Assembly: GCA_013115145.1 (NCBI GenBank)
Contig: JAAPAO010000363.1
Location: 1-35,968 of the forward strand
Length of the DNA: 35,968 nucleotides
Source of the DNA: Perkinsus chesapeaki
Lineage: Eukaryota > Perkinsozoa > Perkinsida > Perkinsidae
Direction of reading: 5' to 3'
The notes beneath the pieces are model-generated. The model made no database searches. It was not told the DNA's origin and saw nothing but the letters and a program-made list of their open reading frames with translations. Shown piece by piece: positions 10,721 to 21,090 of the stretch. Within the stretch, counting starts at the first letter, position 1; every line of letters starts with the position of its first letter. Both the position numbers and the translations under genes were made by a program.

Positions 10721-10900
10721 CCCCACCCCCGGAAGAGCTCTAACGGCTTGATACCATTCATGTGCTATGCTTTACGTTATTCCTCTCGAAAAGGAGGAAA
10801 AACTGTACGGTGGCAAACGCGCATCAAGCAACGACAACTATCCGTTGAACACAAGAGCTTTGAAATGACAAGTTCATTATTGCATGAAGACTCTATTAAT

Positions 10901-11844
10901 CTAATCATCATCCTCACTAGAGCTCACAGTCTTCTGACCAATGGGGATCTGAAAGAAGAGTCCACTATTCTGATATGCGTTCTGAAAGATGACCAGCTTG
11001 CGGAAGTCCTCCAGGCCGATCCTACCATCACCGTCGGCATCCGCGACTTTCACTGAAGAAACGCCGTAACAGAGAATGACACTGCGAGTGCCTACGAATG
11101 GCTTTCATGTCATCATCTGACAATTTGCCGTAACCGGCTTCCTCGAAGAACTCCTTCACTTTATCCAGATCGACGTATCCTGTGTTTCTCGTATCATACA
11201 TCTGAGCTTCGACCACTACAAAGCTACATAACCTTATTTAGCAACGCCAACTGGTGGATGGTGCGATATACACATGAAAGATTTATTAGTCTTTCGCGGA
11301 GCTTTGTAATCAAGCCAACCGTTGAGCCACTAAGACAAGTTCAATGAGTTGATTATTTCCGGACAACCCAGCAGCGGTATCCTCGGTGGAGGATCATATG
11401 AGCACCTTGAAGGCCTCTGCTGCCGGGTCGAAGGTGGCGAGCTGATTATCCCGCAATAGCGCATACAGCTCTTGGAAGGTTATCTCGCTTTGGTTGTTGA
11501 GTAAGAACCTGCTCTCTGTTCGTTATCTCTTCAGCCACCCTCGATACTACTTTAGTTCTTTGCTGGTTATCGCGCTATTAAACGGGACTAGCCTTTGCTT
11601 CAAGTCATTAGCGTTGATCCTTCCCGTGCCCTATAGCGCATCGCCGTCAAGTCAAGCAGCCGCCGTCTCACTCGCGTATCGAAGAAGTCCCATGCCACCC
11701 TCAATGCCTCCTCTCGGACCAGTACACCCCCACGCTGAAGTGGTAAGCAATTGACATACCAATCAGAAGGGGCTGTGCTACTGCGTTCCTCGCTACTGGT
11801 GCCGATATGGCCTTGCGGCCGGTCGATGGGGAGGACGAGGACAT
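10901..11844 (-). CDS. EF-hand protein, calmodulin/centrin-like, 188 residues
   Basis: Six phase-consistent exons: 11844-11760, 11712-11672, 11630-11551, 11508-11406, 11201-11096 and 11052-10901. Introns are 47, 41, 42, 204 and 43 nt. The protein has a Ser/Ala-rich N-terminus of about 28 residues and four EF-hand modules. EF1 is DFFDTRGTGRINANDL (about 37-52) and EF2 is the degenerate NNQSEITFQEL. EF3 is MYDTRNTGYVDLDKV and EF4 is VADADGDGRIGLEDF. Only EF4 has Asp at loop positions 1, 3 and 5, and it carries Asp rather than Glu at position 12. EF1 and EF3 have Arg at position 3. Probably one real Ca2+ site remains, so the protein may act as a structural or weak sensor. An acidic Ser/Asp tail ends it. 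The overall layout is that of calmodulin-like or centrin-like proteins; I cannot name the subfamily. The start is the first ATG giving a phase-consistent exon. Confidence 0.85.
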
Positions 11845-12360
11845 GAATAGCAAATGCTACCAAAGGAATCCTCCGCTATGAAGCTTGGCTTCGTTTCGAA
11901 GCTTTAGGGGATCGAGCTAATTAATTCGAGCAACAGACTGGAATTAAATAGTAACTATAAAACTGTGGGAACAAGCGAGAAACATGCCGCAGATTTCACA
12001 AGATGAGTGTGCGCGTGGAAGCAACCGAGGGCTTTAAAATTCGCCGCCGCCTGGCTGCCAAGTTCCACTATTCCTGAGAATGTGGTCAATTGCCCCTCAT
12101 AGGTCTCGAAACTGGGATGAACTGGTGGGTGTAGTTTGATAGCTACAGCGCAATCGCCGGTAATTTCATTAGAACCTTTCCGCACACAATCACTTCATTG
12201 AGTAAGCGACCCTCGACTCATCGAAGTGACCTCATCAGCACGTGTTCTCCTTTAAACTGATAACTATGTGAACTTTAACCACCACCAACACACTATGGAG
12301 ATAACTCAACGAAAGTGAGGTGAGGAAACCACATAACCCCATGTGTTAGTCGATAAAAAA
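11845..12360. other. spacer between EF-hand and CHCH genes
   Basis: It holds a minus-strand open stretch of about 76 codons (11955-12185) with amino-acid-like composition but no ATG and no supporting splice partner. I regard it as promoter and 5' leader of the EF-hand gene plus the 3' end of the CHCH gene. Confidence 0.4.
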
Positions 12361-13683
12361 TCAAGCAGCCTGAGCCTTGCACTGCTTCAGTTGGTCAACG
12401 AGGGTCTGGCACTCGAATGAATCCTTATCTGAGACATAACTACACTGGTAAAGTGCGAGAGGACTGGCTACTGGAGAGGCATTGGTTCAGCGAGTCTTGC
12501 TGGCTCTGGCATGGGTCGCTCGGCGCTGGGGCAGCACCACCCTCATGCTTGTGGACGACCTGGCATGGAAAGAACACATCAACGGTTCAATCAGTGTGGC
12601 ATACTCAATGACCCAAGTAGTACTTAGCTTTGCAACACGGTTCGAATGCCTATTTGCATACCAATAAATGCATATGGTTGCCGAGATGTCGGCGAAAGTG
12701 ATTGCAAAACAGTGCTAGCTTTTTATACCGAAGCGAAGAGAGCTTTCCGTGTGGGTAAGCCTAGCGTCCGCGTATTCGAGCTCACTTCAGTCTGCCTCGG
12801 GCCAAAGATAGCATCAACGGCTCTATTGGCAACCGACATACCCACACCGGAGGCCATACCACTCATTAGGGAACCAGCAAGGCCGGACATCATACCGCCA
12901 CCTGAGGGAGCAGGGAACCTGTAGCCACCGGTTGGTATCGACGGATGCCACATTTTCATGGACAGGAAAAATGAAGTCGAACGCTTCTGTAGGCAATGCT
13001 ACTTGTCTAGGGAGCAGCCAATAGTGTATGAGAGTGCATCTACCCTGTCAACACGACGGCGAGTAGGAAAAATTTCGAGAGAATTTTCACAGAATTCCGG
13101 TAATTCCCCCACTCCACAGCATCACGCTGTGTCTTCAGGTGGAGAGGCTGGCTATTGCCAATCAGGCAAGAGATACCCCACTACTGGAGCAGTCTCAGAA
13201 GGGTAAAATGGTCTCGTACTCCTCAGTACGACGAGAAGATTTCTACGTCGATCTACACGTAATAGCGCCGAAAGGGGAACGAATTACGATTGTTATGTTG
13301 TATGAAGATTAAATGCTCTCACCAGAGGGTGCCGCTGGTGGTGGGCTGGCAGCTGCTGCTGGGGCCGGAGTAGACGCGGGAGGCGACGCGGAAGGAGGGT
13401 GAGGTGCCGGTGATGATGCATGGGCAGCAGCCGGAGTCGGGGAAGGTGTTGATGGAGCCGTACTGGCGGGGGAGCTCGGTGGAGTAGACTGACAAAAGGG
13501 CATAGGAAGTCAAGCTACCAACAGCGGCGTGGTCACCTGCGGGGATGCCTTCTGACTCGACTTCCTTCCAAAACTGGGACCAGAGGCTGCGGCCCTGCGA
13601 GCTCCTGAAGTAGGCCCGGCAGCAGCAGGAGCTGGGGTCGAAGTGGGTTTGGCGGTAGAGGAAGGACCGGACTTGCGAGGCAT
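12361..13683 (-). CDS. CHCHD2/Mix17-type twin CX9C mitochondrial protein, 194 residues
   Basis: Five exons: 13683-13537, 13488-13323, 12901-12786, 12559-12472 and 12428-12361. Introns are 48, 421, 226 and 43 nt and all phases close. The order of parts is that of CHCHD2/CHCHD10/Mix17. A basic N-terminus (MPRKSG) leads into an unusually long Ala/Pro/Ser-rich stretch to about residue 104. A Gly/Met-rich hydrophobic segment follows (GGMMSGLAGSLMSGMASG), then NRAVDAIFGPR. The C-terminal CHCH domain has two CX9C pairs, CQSQQDSLNQC and CQTLVDQLKQC. Proteins of this family enter the intermembrane space through MIA40-dependent oxidative folding and associate with MICOS or respiratory chain functions. 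The low-complexity N-terminal part is longer than in human CHCHD2. Confidence is high for family, lower for subtype. Confidence 0.9.
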
Positions 13684-13924
13684 CAATGAGAGAGAAAAAC
13701 AAACCTAGGTAGAGGGAGAACCGTTCACTTAAGTGCCGACAGACGTCAGCAGATCAGTAAGAAGAGAGCCTACAGAAGGAATAAAACTGAGCAAAATTCG
13801 GTACCCTGACATAGGGCATTGAACGACCCACCACGGCGGACACAACAACATTGAGGGTTATAAAATGCTGAAATAACATTACAAAGACTAAGACAAATCA
13901 CATGCCACAATTGGGCAGCAGATT

Positions 13925-15021
13925 TCACGAGCAGCTTTCAGAGGCACCCTTTGGCTCTTCCTTCTCTTTCGTACACTTCTTTTTATAAAGGAAAAGTACC
14001 GCGGCCAGCACAATCAATGGTAGCACCTAGAGCCCGGAATGCCATAGTAGAGCGGTAACACCCTACCTTGGGGTCCTTCAACTTGGGCAGCAACTGTTGG
14101 ACCGGCGGGCCTACCACAGTAGCAACGCCAAGACTTGTCCCCATCACACAAGCTCCGACAATAGTAGACCTGGCAAGGGGGAAAATGGGCCGAATTAAGG
14201 AATGGTGGGAGCTACCTGAGGAAGCGTTCGAGCTGGAAGAACTCCCTCGGGCTCTTCTTTCTATCAGGTCGCTGTAACGAGTATCCCCTCCACTCATTGC
14301 CAGGGGCAGAAATGATGCAGGCCAGGACGACTGTGACGAACATCGTTGAGATGCGACCTGAAACGGGGCAATAGAACCACACATGGCTGTAGGGTCCTAC
14401 CGATGGTCGAGTCGGAGGCGTCGGGGAAGGTCCTGGCCATGAATGCAGCAATAGTATTGCGTGAATTAGCATAGATAACGTCACGAACCTAAGAAAAGGG
14501 GGTAGCGAATGGCAGACCATGGCGGACAGCGTACCACTGTAGGCAGGTAAGCCGTCCAGAGGCTGGAGTCTGACAGGCTGACTTCTCTGTTCATCGACTT
14601 ATTGAAGCGATAGTTGGTAATGGGGAGGGTCGCCGTGGTGAAGATGATGCCTGATAGGGTAGGTGTATCGATGATTATACAAAAGTACGGTATACCGGTG
14701 ATGACGCCACGGAGCTCCTTAGGGATATCAACTCTGCGAATTATCTCGTTCAAAACCTCAAAGAGAGGGAACTTGATAAAATTGGTGGGCAGAGTCGTCT
14801 GGAAGTACTTCACGGACTTCTCGATGTCAACCTCAGCCAAGGCCTGAACAGAAGATACGGGCCGGTGGAAGCCTAGGAGGAGGGATCACCTGCTTCAGTG
14901 AGCACCTTTCAACAAGGACTCTATTAGTGACTGGATCGGTAACGCTAGCAATGAGGGCCCCTACGATGGCACCAGCTGCACCCTGACTGGCAGCGGCAAC
15001 ACTAGCACTAACGAGGGACAT
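13925..15021 (-). CDS. mitochondrial-carrier-fold protein with degenerate signatures, 291 residues
   Basis: Six exons: 15021-14890, 14843-14535, 14488-14401, 14357-14216, 14169-14067 and 14026-13925. Introns are 46, 46, 43, 46 and 40 nt. The length (291) and threefold layout match the SLC25 family. Each repeat opens with a Gly/Ala-rich helix and a Pro kink (TDPVTNRVL, TLPITNYRF, ISAPGNEWRGY). The first two repeats then show a LPTNFIKFPLFE or LPTVVRDVIYANSRN half, as in carriers. The canonical Px[DE]xx[KR] is not intact: the acidic residue is Thr or Asn in all three repeats. The matrix-side salt bridges expected of an active transporter therefore cannot form in the usual way. A basic, Lys-rich tail follows the last hydrophobic segment. 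It may be a carrier-derived membrane adaptor, like the degenerate MTCH or SLC25A46 groups, or a divergent transporter. Confidence 0.7.
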
Positions 15022-15820
15022 TAACTTATAAAAATACACCTTAAGAGAGAGATGGAGAACACAGACGTCGATGCAAGGAAGTGATTGAAGCACCCAAATC
15101 GTGGCAGGCAAAAGTTGGACGGGACCAAGAGCTCTGTGATGGCCTACGAGTGTTAATAATGATAGCAATAGAAGCAACATCATTTTAACGTGGGAAATGA
15201 ACAACCATATAAGTGGACGTTTCTGGATCGCCGTTTCGAGAGCCGAGTAGGCCACGAAAGGATATGAGTAAAACTCGATGGATTCGCACCGAGTGTCAGT
15301 AATGATGACGCCTGCGAAACAGAACAGTAAAAGATGGCGTAGAAGAGGGAAGCCAAATCCATAACTACTACTTGAGACTGCGCAGAAATATCGATCAGAA
15401 TTGCGTACTTCACTTGAAGAGCGCATTTCGTGGGAATCGATCCGGGGACCTCCGGGATGCTGGTCTGCCGCTCTACCGCTACGCTAAGTTTGCCAAATCT
15501 TCTTCGAGTAGCAGTAGTGTCCGGCAAAAAACATCATACTGAGGTTGCAAATTACAATCGCTCTAGAATTATGTGGAATGTAACCATTAACCTAGGATAT
15601 CCTCGGCCTTAATATATTGCAGTATAGTGTAGAGCCTCTGCACATTCCTGTATCTTATTTCGCCCATTTGCAGTGGAACAAGCGTTTCTTGCTGCTCCTT
15701 AGAGCCGTAGCATATACCAATTCTTCGACTTCCCGATTTCCTAATATAATCCGCTTTAATATCGGCCGAGTAAACAGCGGTATTTTCCATACTGACAGGT
15801 CCTCGTTTGTTGCTTTCATC
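15022..15820. other. divergent intergenic region between minus and plus gene runs
   Basis: This separates the minus-strand cluster (ending with the carrier-fold gene) from the plus-strand run (starting with SEC11). It must therefore hold promoters for both directions. Open stretches on both strands have no splice-consistent continuation that I could find. The tRNA-like relic at about 15421-15492 lies inside it. Confidence 0.5.
15421..15492 (-). other. tRNA-like relic with pol III A and B boxes
   Basis: On the minus strand TAGCGTAGCGG (15486-15476) fits the A-box consensus TRGYNNARNNG. GGATCGATTCC (15443-15433) fits the B-box GGTTCGANNCC with one mismatch. Spacing is like that of a tRNA, and the intervening sequence reads like D-arm to variable loop. 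The acceptor, anticodon and T stems do not pair properly. It is therefore a tRNA pseudogene, a SINE head, or an unusual pol III promoter rather than a working tRNA gene. Confidence 0.4.
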
Positions 15821-17062
15821 ATGCTAGGAGTTTACGCCGAGGAATTCAAGTCAGTACTGCATAACCCAAGAAGGGTAAGTTAACCTAAAGATACTCATCG
15901 ATCGATTCTACATCGCTAATCTCGGCCAAAGTCCTCTTGGTATCTTAGGGGTCTGAGGCCGCTCTGGGATGGTTCATTCTGTAGATGTCAAAGGTATCTT
16001 TTCAGTTCCTCACATCCACGCTCAACCTGGCATGTGTGGTATTCTCAGCTTTAATGCTTTGGAAGGGCCTCATGTTGTACACTGGTTCAGAGAGCCCTAT
16101 AGTGGTGGTACTCAGGTGAGCACTGTCAACAACGGTAACGGGCACTCACCTGTTGGTTTTCAGTGGATCTATGGAGCCGGGCTTCCACAGAGGCGACATA
16201 CTTTTTTTAACCCTGAAGGAGCAGGATCCCTTTGAGCCAGGTGAGTGCGTAGGGGCTGTTTAAGGCCGATTCGGGCTGGCCAGCCTTTATAGAAAGCGAT
16301 AGGGAATTAGTTATAAAGGGAAATGGTAAACTAGTTATAAAGGGAAATGGTAAACTAGTTATTGGTGGAAATGGTAAACTAGTTATTACGGGAAATAGTA
16401 AATCAGTTATAAAGGGAAATGATAAATCAGTTGTAAAGGGAAATGGTAAATCAGTTGTAAAGGGAAATGGTAAATCAGTTATAAAGGGAAATGGTAAATC
16501 AGTTATAAAGGGAAATGGTAAATCAGTTATAAAGAGAAATGGTAAATCAGTTATAAAGGGAAATGGTAAATCAGTTATAAAGGGAAATGACAGTTTTTTG
16601 TTTGTCGCTTTCGCAGGCTTGGCCCTTCTAAAGGGACTCCCTTCAAGGGAGCTGTTGCTAATATCGTTCAGGTGACATATCTGTTTTCTCCATCGAAGGC
16701 CGGGATATCCCTATTGTTCACCGAATTGTCAATGTCAGTATCATTTACTGCCTTATAGATCATCTTTACTCTACCTCGTAGGTTCACGAAGAGGAAAGTG
16801 GCAGAGTTCGCATTTTGACCAAAGGAGATAACAATATGGTGATGCTATAGGGCTTCCTTATGGCGAATTAAGAACGCTTTAGGTTGACGATCGTGGCCTG
16901 TACAACTATGGTCAACTATTCATAGAGAGGAAAAATATAATGGGCCGAGCCCAGGGGTACCACCGCCGTCTGTGGGTTGTTTTCCTTACTGTAATTATTA
17001 GATTCCTGCCTTACGCTGGTATGGTAACGATCTGGCTAAACGACTACCCGTGGCTAAAGTAA
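15821..17062 (+). CDS. SEC11: signal peptidase complex catalytic subunit SEC11
   Basis: This is the ER membrane serine protease that removes signal peptides. Seven exons: 15821-15874, 16006-16115, 16164-16240, 16672-16733, 16782-16838, 16883-16956 and 17002-17062. Introns are 131, 48, 431, 48, 44 and 45 nt, giving 164 residues. An N-terminal membrane helix (residues about 20-45) precedes SPIVVVLSGSMEP. The nucleophile is Ser57 and the general base is His97 in [10 protein letters not shown]. The aspartates follow in [14 protein letters not shown], so this is the Ser-His-Asp eukaryotic type, not the Ser-Lys bacterial type. The conserved C-terminal [14 protein letters not shown] is present, but a TAA follows at 17060. 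Members of the family usually continue with a hydrophobic segment of about 15-20 residues. The next frame over encodes a plausible match (VISLGM), so a one-base disruption or a real truncation is possible. Intron 3 carries a minisatellite. Confidence 0.92.
16309..16590. repeat. 24-bp minisatellite inside SEC11 intron 3
   Basis: About 11.8 head-to-tail units resemble AGTTATAAAGGGAAATGGTA plus AAYY, where the last two bases are CT in the first units and TC later. Units vary by single substitutions (Y changes, one TTGGTGG and one TTACGGG variant) and by little else. All reading frames of the sense strand hit TAA, so it is not coding. It sits 69 nt after the intron donor. It explains most of why this intron is 431 nt, when most others nearby are 40-50. 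Confidence 0.95.
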
Positions 17063-18660
17063 TATCCTTAGGGATGACTTTTCGGGGCAAGAATATTTTC
17101 TCTACTAATTGATATATTATCTTTTAATATATCATCTAATAGAAACTTGGTATATATTTCAATTTAATGCTCCATGTTCCTATTGCATCCAGGCCTGGAA
17201 TATCTACATCTGGTCGCCAACGTTGAGGGGAGAAAGTTTTGAGGAAATTCAAGTCCATTTTTTCATCGCCCATCTAGCTTGTATGGTGATTTGAAGCAAG
17301 AATTCCACAACGGAAGGGGTCTTTCGTATTTTACGGCGCTGATCTCGCTTATCGACGGTTCCTCATCACGCTTCTACAAGGGCTGGGATAGGAGGCAAAG
17401 TTCCCGGCTCTACGCCCAAGTTGCTCGGAGGGCAGCGAACAACTTTCTCTGTGTAGGTACGTGTTGCTTGGTATGATGGGCTTCTTCGTGATGATAGGGC
17501 GAGATTGACGCAGCATCCTACAGCCATTTTTTGGGTACATAATGCCGTTTCGGGCACACCATAGCTTTGAGTTAGTCGAGTCGCCGCATCCAGTTCGCCT
17601 GTGTCGAAATCCCCTCTGAGAGGAGCTGCCTAGAGAGCCCTCTATGCGTGTTGTGAATACCTCTAGGGCCCCCTGAGCTACAGGTCGGCTTTGATTTAGC
17701 TCGGTGCACACCTGAGTGAGCCTTTAGACATAGTAAGCATACGTGACATGATAAGGAAGGGTAAGTAGAGTCCGTTAGCACGATTTGTTTTCGTTGTCGT
17801 CAATGTCAAATGGTGGGGCTACTCTCACGGCGGTCTCCCATACGTCAAATTGGTGGGGAACGAGTAAAGGAGGAGACTCAAGGTCGAATAATCATGATTT
17901 GCTCGGTTATGAGGAAACATACGAGACAACACCATACACGGAGCATGACACCTCAGTAGCGATTGGAGCAGCAGCGGTGGAGGGGGAGAATAGCGGAAAG
18001 GCTATGAGGTACTATGGAGGGACTACGGGTATACCCAAGTGTCTGAGGGGAAAGGAAGTCTTATGGACACGTGAGATTCGTGTTCGGTTCCATGGCTTTA
18101 CCGAGCTGAGCGGCCGAATACGTTCAAAGCGGAGGAAATTCGATAAAAGCAAGGACTCATTTCAGCACTCCAGAAGAATGCGTTATTTCAGCGATTTTAT
18201 TGGGATATTGTAGGACTGAGCTTAGGAGGTGTATCGGACATTCGGCGTTCATTGAATGCATGAGATTAAACTTCCTTTATATCCGTAACTTATGCGGTCA
18301 AGTAGTTCGTGCCGAGCTCGGCACCAGTTGAGAACATAGCCACTTTGCCAGTATTTCCGCATTTCTTATCGCCACGAAGGCCGAATGGCGAGGATCAGTT
18401 CGAGTCGGAAGAACACATCATATTTTAGAGTGTGTTAACTATTCCATTGCTTCCGGTTGGTTTGTATTACTCCCACCTTTTTCATACTCAGCGCCGAGTT
18501 ATGAGTACCTTTTTGCAGGGTTGGAATGTTCATCACGTTCTGCAGCTGAGGTCTGCACCTTTCCCGTCGATATAGGAAATGCATTCTTTGCTGTGGAAAA
18601 GTTATATGAAAGCTACCGCAATGATGTCGTGGAATCTCCCTACAATTCTTTTCGACATTG
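17063..18660. other. spacer between SEC11 and the carrier gene
   Basis: No recognised gene is present apart from the weak candidate at 17803-18213. An open stretch at about 17279-17476 looks protein-like, but it has no ATG and I found no exon partners for it. A short run near 17100-17150 is strongly AT-rich (repeated ATATAT and TAATATATC). Confidence 0.4.
17803..18213 (+). CDS. possible small hypothetical protein, 136 residues
   Basis: This is a single open frame from ATG 17803 to TAG. The predicted product begins MSNGGATLTAVSHTSNWW. It is rich in Ser/Gly/Thr in the first half and in Arg/Lys/Phe in the second. No signal peptide, membrane segment or known domain is visible. It lies between SEC11 and the carrier gene on the same strand. 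The open length is longer than the local background, but there is no conserved motif to support it. It may be a chance frame or a decayed gene. Confidence 0.25.
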   Translation: MSNGGATLTAVSHTSNWWGTSKGGDSRSNNHDLLGYEETYETTPYTEHDTSVAIGAAAVEGENSGKAMRYYGGTTGIPKCLRGKEVLWTREIRVRFHGFTELSGRIRSKRRKFDKSKDSFQHSRRMRYFSDFIGIL

Positions 18661-20301
18661 ATGGCCCTCCTCAGAGTAAAGTCGACACTGGGCGTATCAG
18701 CGATGGAGCCTGTACGGTTGTCGGCGTTCACGACAGCAGCATGCGGCTCGACTGCTGGAGCATCAGCCAAATTTGTAGTGGCCCCACTTGAGCGAGTGAA
18801 GATCCTGTAGGGGGGAAACTCGTGGCGCGCAAGAATTGTCGGTCTTATCAGCTACCAGACGAATCCTGCCTTGAAGTTCACGTGGAGGAGCGCGATTTGT
18901 ACTATGCGAGACATAGTCACTGCAAACGGCATCCATGGTAAGCCACGAATGAAGGATTGGTTTATACCATGTGCATGTGCTGCTGTCTCAGGCCTTTGGA
19001 AAGGGTACCTTATGGTCCTCACTAGGATCATACCATACTCAGCGACCAACTATACTGTATTTGACAGAGTTAATAATTACTTGCAAAGTAAAAGTGGGAG
19101 AGTAATTCCCAAATATGGGATTTTATACTCGTGTTAAAAACGCTAGGAAACGCGAGGCATACTTTATTCAGTCTGAATCTCTGCTATAAATAGTTGAATT
19201 ACCACCGATAGATTCGCGGTTCCTCCCACAAGAGCTTTCCTCGGTCTCGTCCGTGTTGTAGAACGTCAATTAGAGTCCAATCGATTCGTACAAGTGTTTT
19301 CGAAGTGGAAGTATTTCGAGTTTCCCCTTTGTCCAGATTCGTCTTTGCGGCAACATTGTCCCGCGGAACTGATCCGATTCTTCTCTGGAAATTGCGCTGG
19401 AGCCTCAGCGGTCATCGTAACGTACCCACTTGATGTAAGGATTGCCTATCACGGATACCTCTTGAGCCACTATTAGATGCTCCGATCTCGCCTTGCGTCC
19501 GATACTAAGGGGGAGTTCAAGTCCTATAAAGATGCGGTGAAGAAAATATACGGTAAGACTACCTTACTCGCTGGGACGTTCTTTAATTACGAGATCGTCA
19601 GCGTTGGTTTCTATATTTGCAGATCGTCTTGGGGAAAATGGGGTCATCGCTTCACGGGCAATCACGCGAATGCGTCTCCATAGAACGTCGGTGATTTCCA
19701 GTCGGGAATAAATATATAACCTTTTTGCGCACTTGCGGAGTCGATTTAGTTAACATATTTTTTCAGCCAGCCGCGGCATCCGCGGTATCTACGGTGGGAT
19801 GTACCCGACACTTTGCGGTATAATACCTTATGCGGGAACCTCCTTCATGTGCTTCGAGACTTTGAAAGCTAAACGACGAGACATCAGTGGAAGGTAGGTC
19901 TGGTACCATCTCGGGAACCAAGGCCGGCCCCATAGACTGGGGAATCGTTCAACTGTGGTGTATCTCAGATGGACGGCATTCGATCGCTTGATCTGCGGAG
20001 CTTTCTCGGGATTGGTAGCTCAAAGTGCAACCTATCCTTTCGATATCATACGAAGACGTCAACAGGTGCGTCCGATGGGCAAACTACACCTATCTTGGTT
20101 GCGTAGGTCCACGGCGGGCGGGCATTCCCTGGTAAAGGGGTCATTCGTTCTCTTATTGAAGTTGCCCGAACTGAAGGTGTCCGCAAAGGCCTTTATAAAG
20201 GGCTTAGTGTCAACTGGGTAAAGGGTCCAATAGCTGTAGCAGTGAGTCTGAGCGTGAATGATGCTCTAAAGGAGGCCCTCACGCTTAAAGCCAACAGCTG
20301 A
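18661..20301 (+). CDS. mitochondrial carrier, SLC25A42/Leu5 (CoA-type) group, 306 residues
   Basis: This is an inner mitochondrial membrane carrier. Eight exons: 18661-18806, 18852-18937, 18992-19087, 19337-19434, 19477-19552, 19767-19893, 19969-20065 and 20107-20301. Introns are 45, 54, 249, 42, 214, 75 and 41 nt and every phase closes. The three repeats carry intact signatures: PLERVK, PLDMLRSR and PFDIIRRR. Each is followed by a typical half-repeat, GLWKGYLMVLTRIIPYSA, GIYGGMYPTLCGIIPYAG and GLYKGLSVNWVKGPIA. The last, with NWVKGPIAV, is characteristic of the CoA/adenine nucleotide carriers SLC25A42, SLC25A16 and yeast Leu5. Substrate is inferred from that similarity (CoA, with ADP or 3',5'-ADP exchange) and not proven. 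An alternative start at 18703 would shorten the N-terminus by 14 residues. Confidence 0.88.
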
Positions 20302-20767
20302 CCCAAGCCGTTATATTTCTCGCTAGCCTATTAGATGACAGTTCTTTCATGGAATCGCTCGTGCCGATGACATTATTGATCGACTCTGTCAATTTGAGTG
20401 TCTGCTCATAAGACTCAACGGTTCTGCCTGAACCCTTCTTAGCAATCGCTGTGGTTTAGTGTCTCCCCATGGGGGCGTCTATTACTGTCTTGCGTGGTTA
20501 TTCGAGAACTTGGTTGTTTTCTATGCGAAGGAGTGTGCACTTTCCTATCCTTCTGTTTTCGATATCGGGATGGTCTCACTTTCATATCGGTTCTGCAATA
20601 TTGACTCTGGTATTCTTCATGTATCGATAAAGTAAGATTTGTGAGTAGTGTTTCTCGCTTAAATCACTGCTCTTAGTTTCAAGTGTCAATAAAGCAGCTT
20701 CATCGGTACTGACTTTTGCGGTAAGAGCTCTTCACGGTTACCTAGGTCATACTCGGAAAACCTTTGT

Positions 20768-21090
20768 CTAGCTTGCTGGGTTGCCGAGCTCGGTGTGGTG
20801 CAACTGATTGCTATGCCGCAGACAAAGATATACAACTCGGAAAAGCGCTTTCTTAGGTTCTCTATCGATCTGAAAGGATTGCTCCCGATTTGATTCGCGC
20901 TCTGTCACTTACTGACTTGACCATATCTTGCGGAAAATTGCCATCAACTGTCTCTTTGAATTCAGCTATTTTAAAAGGCGAGAAACGGAACTGAACGTGA
21001 TTGAAGAGATACGACTTCCGAGTTCTCGCATGAATAGCTGGCATACCAGTTCTTTTGAATTTGGTTCCTACTGCACCATGCAGTCTGCAT
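20768..21090 (-). CDS. possible two-exon hypothetical gene fragment
   Basis: A good intron (GTAAGT donor at 20912, CCTTTCAG acceptor at 20870, 43 nt) joins two open stretches in the same phase. The upstream exon ends ETVDGNFPQDMVKS at 20913. The downstream exon (20869-20768) opens IDREPKKALF and ends at TAG. The 5' limit is not defined; the open frame runs back to about 21105. No domain is visible. The opposite strand is also open, so this could be chance. Confidence 0.3.

Noticed and set aside
12723-12959. Minus-strand frame starting MKMWHPSIPTGG as the start of the CHCH gene
   Set aside because: Its first 19 residues come from intron read-through. The acceptor CCCTCAG at 12902 joins in phase to upstream exons that supply the expected N-terminus.
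13319-13702. Minus-strand open frame of 127 codons
   Set aside because: This is the wrong frame across CHCH exons 1 and 2. The correct frame gives MPRKSG and the Ala/Pro-rich segment with a 48-nt intron.
15969-16235. Plus-strand open frame of 88 codons
   Set aside because: This is the wrong frame over SEC11 exons 2-3. The frame containing VVVLSGSMEP is the conserved one.
16309-16590. CRISPR array or coding repeat protein
   Set aside because: Units are contiguous without spacers, the context is a eukaryotic intron, and stops occur in every unit.
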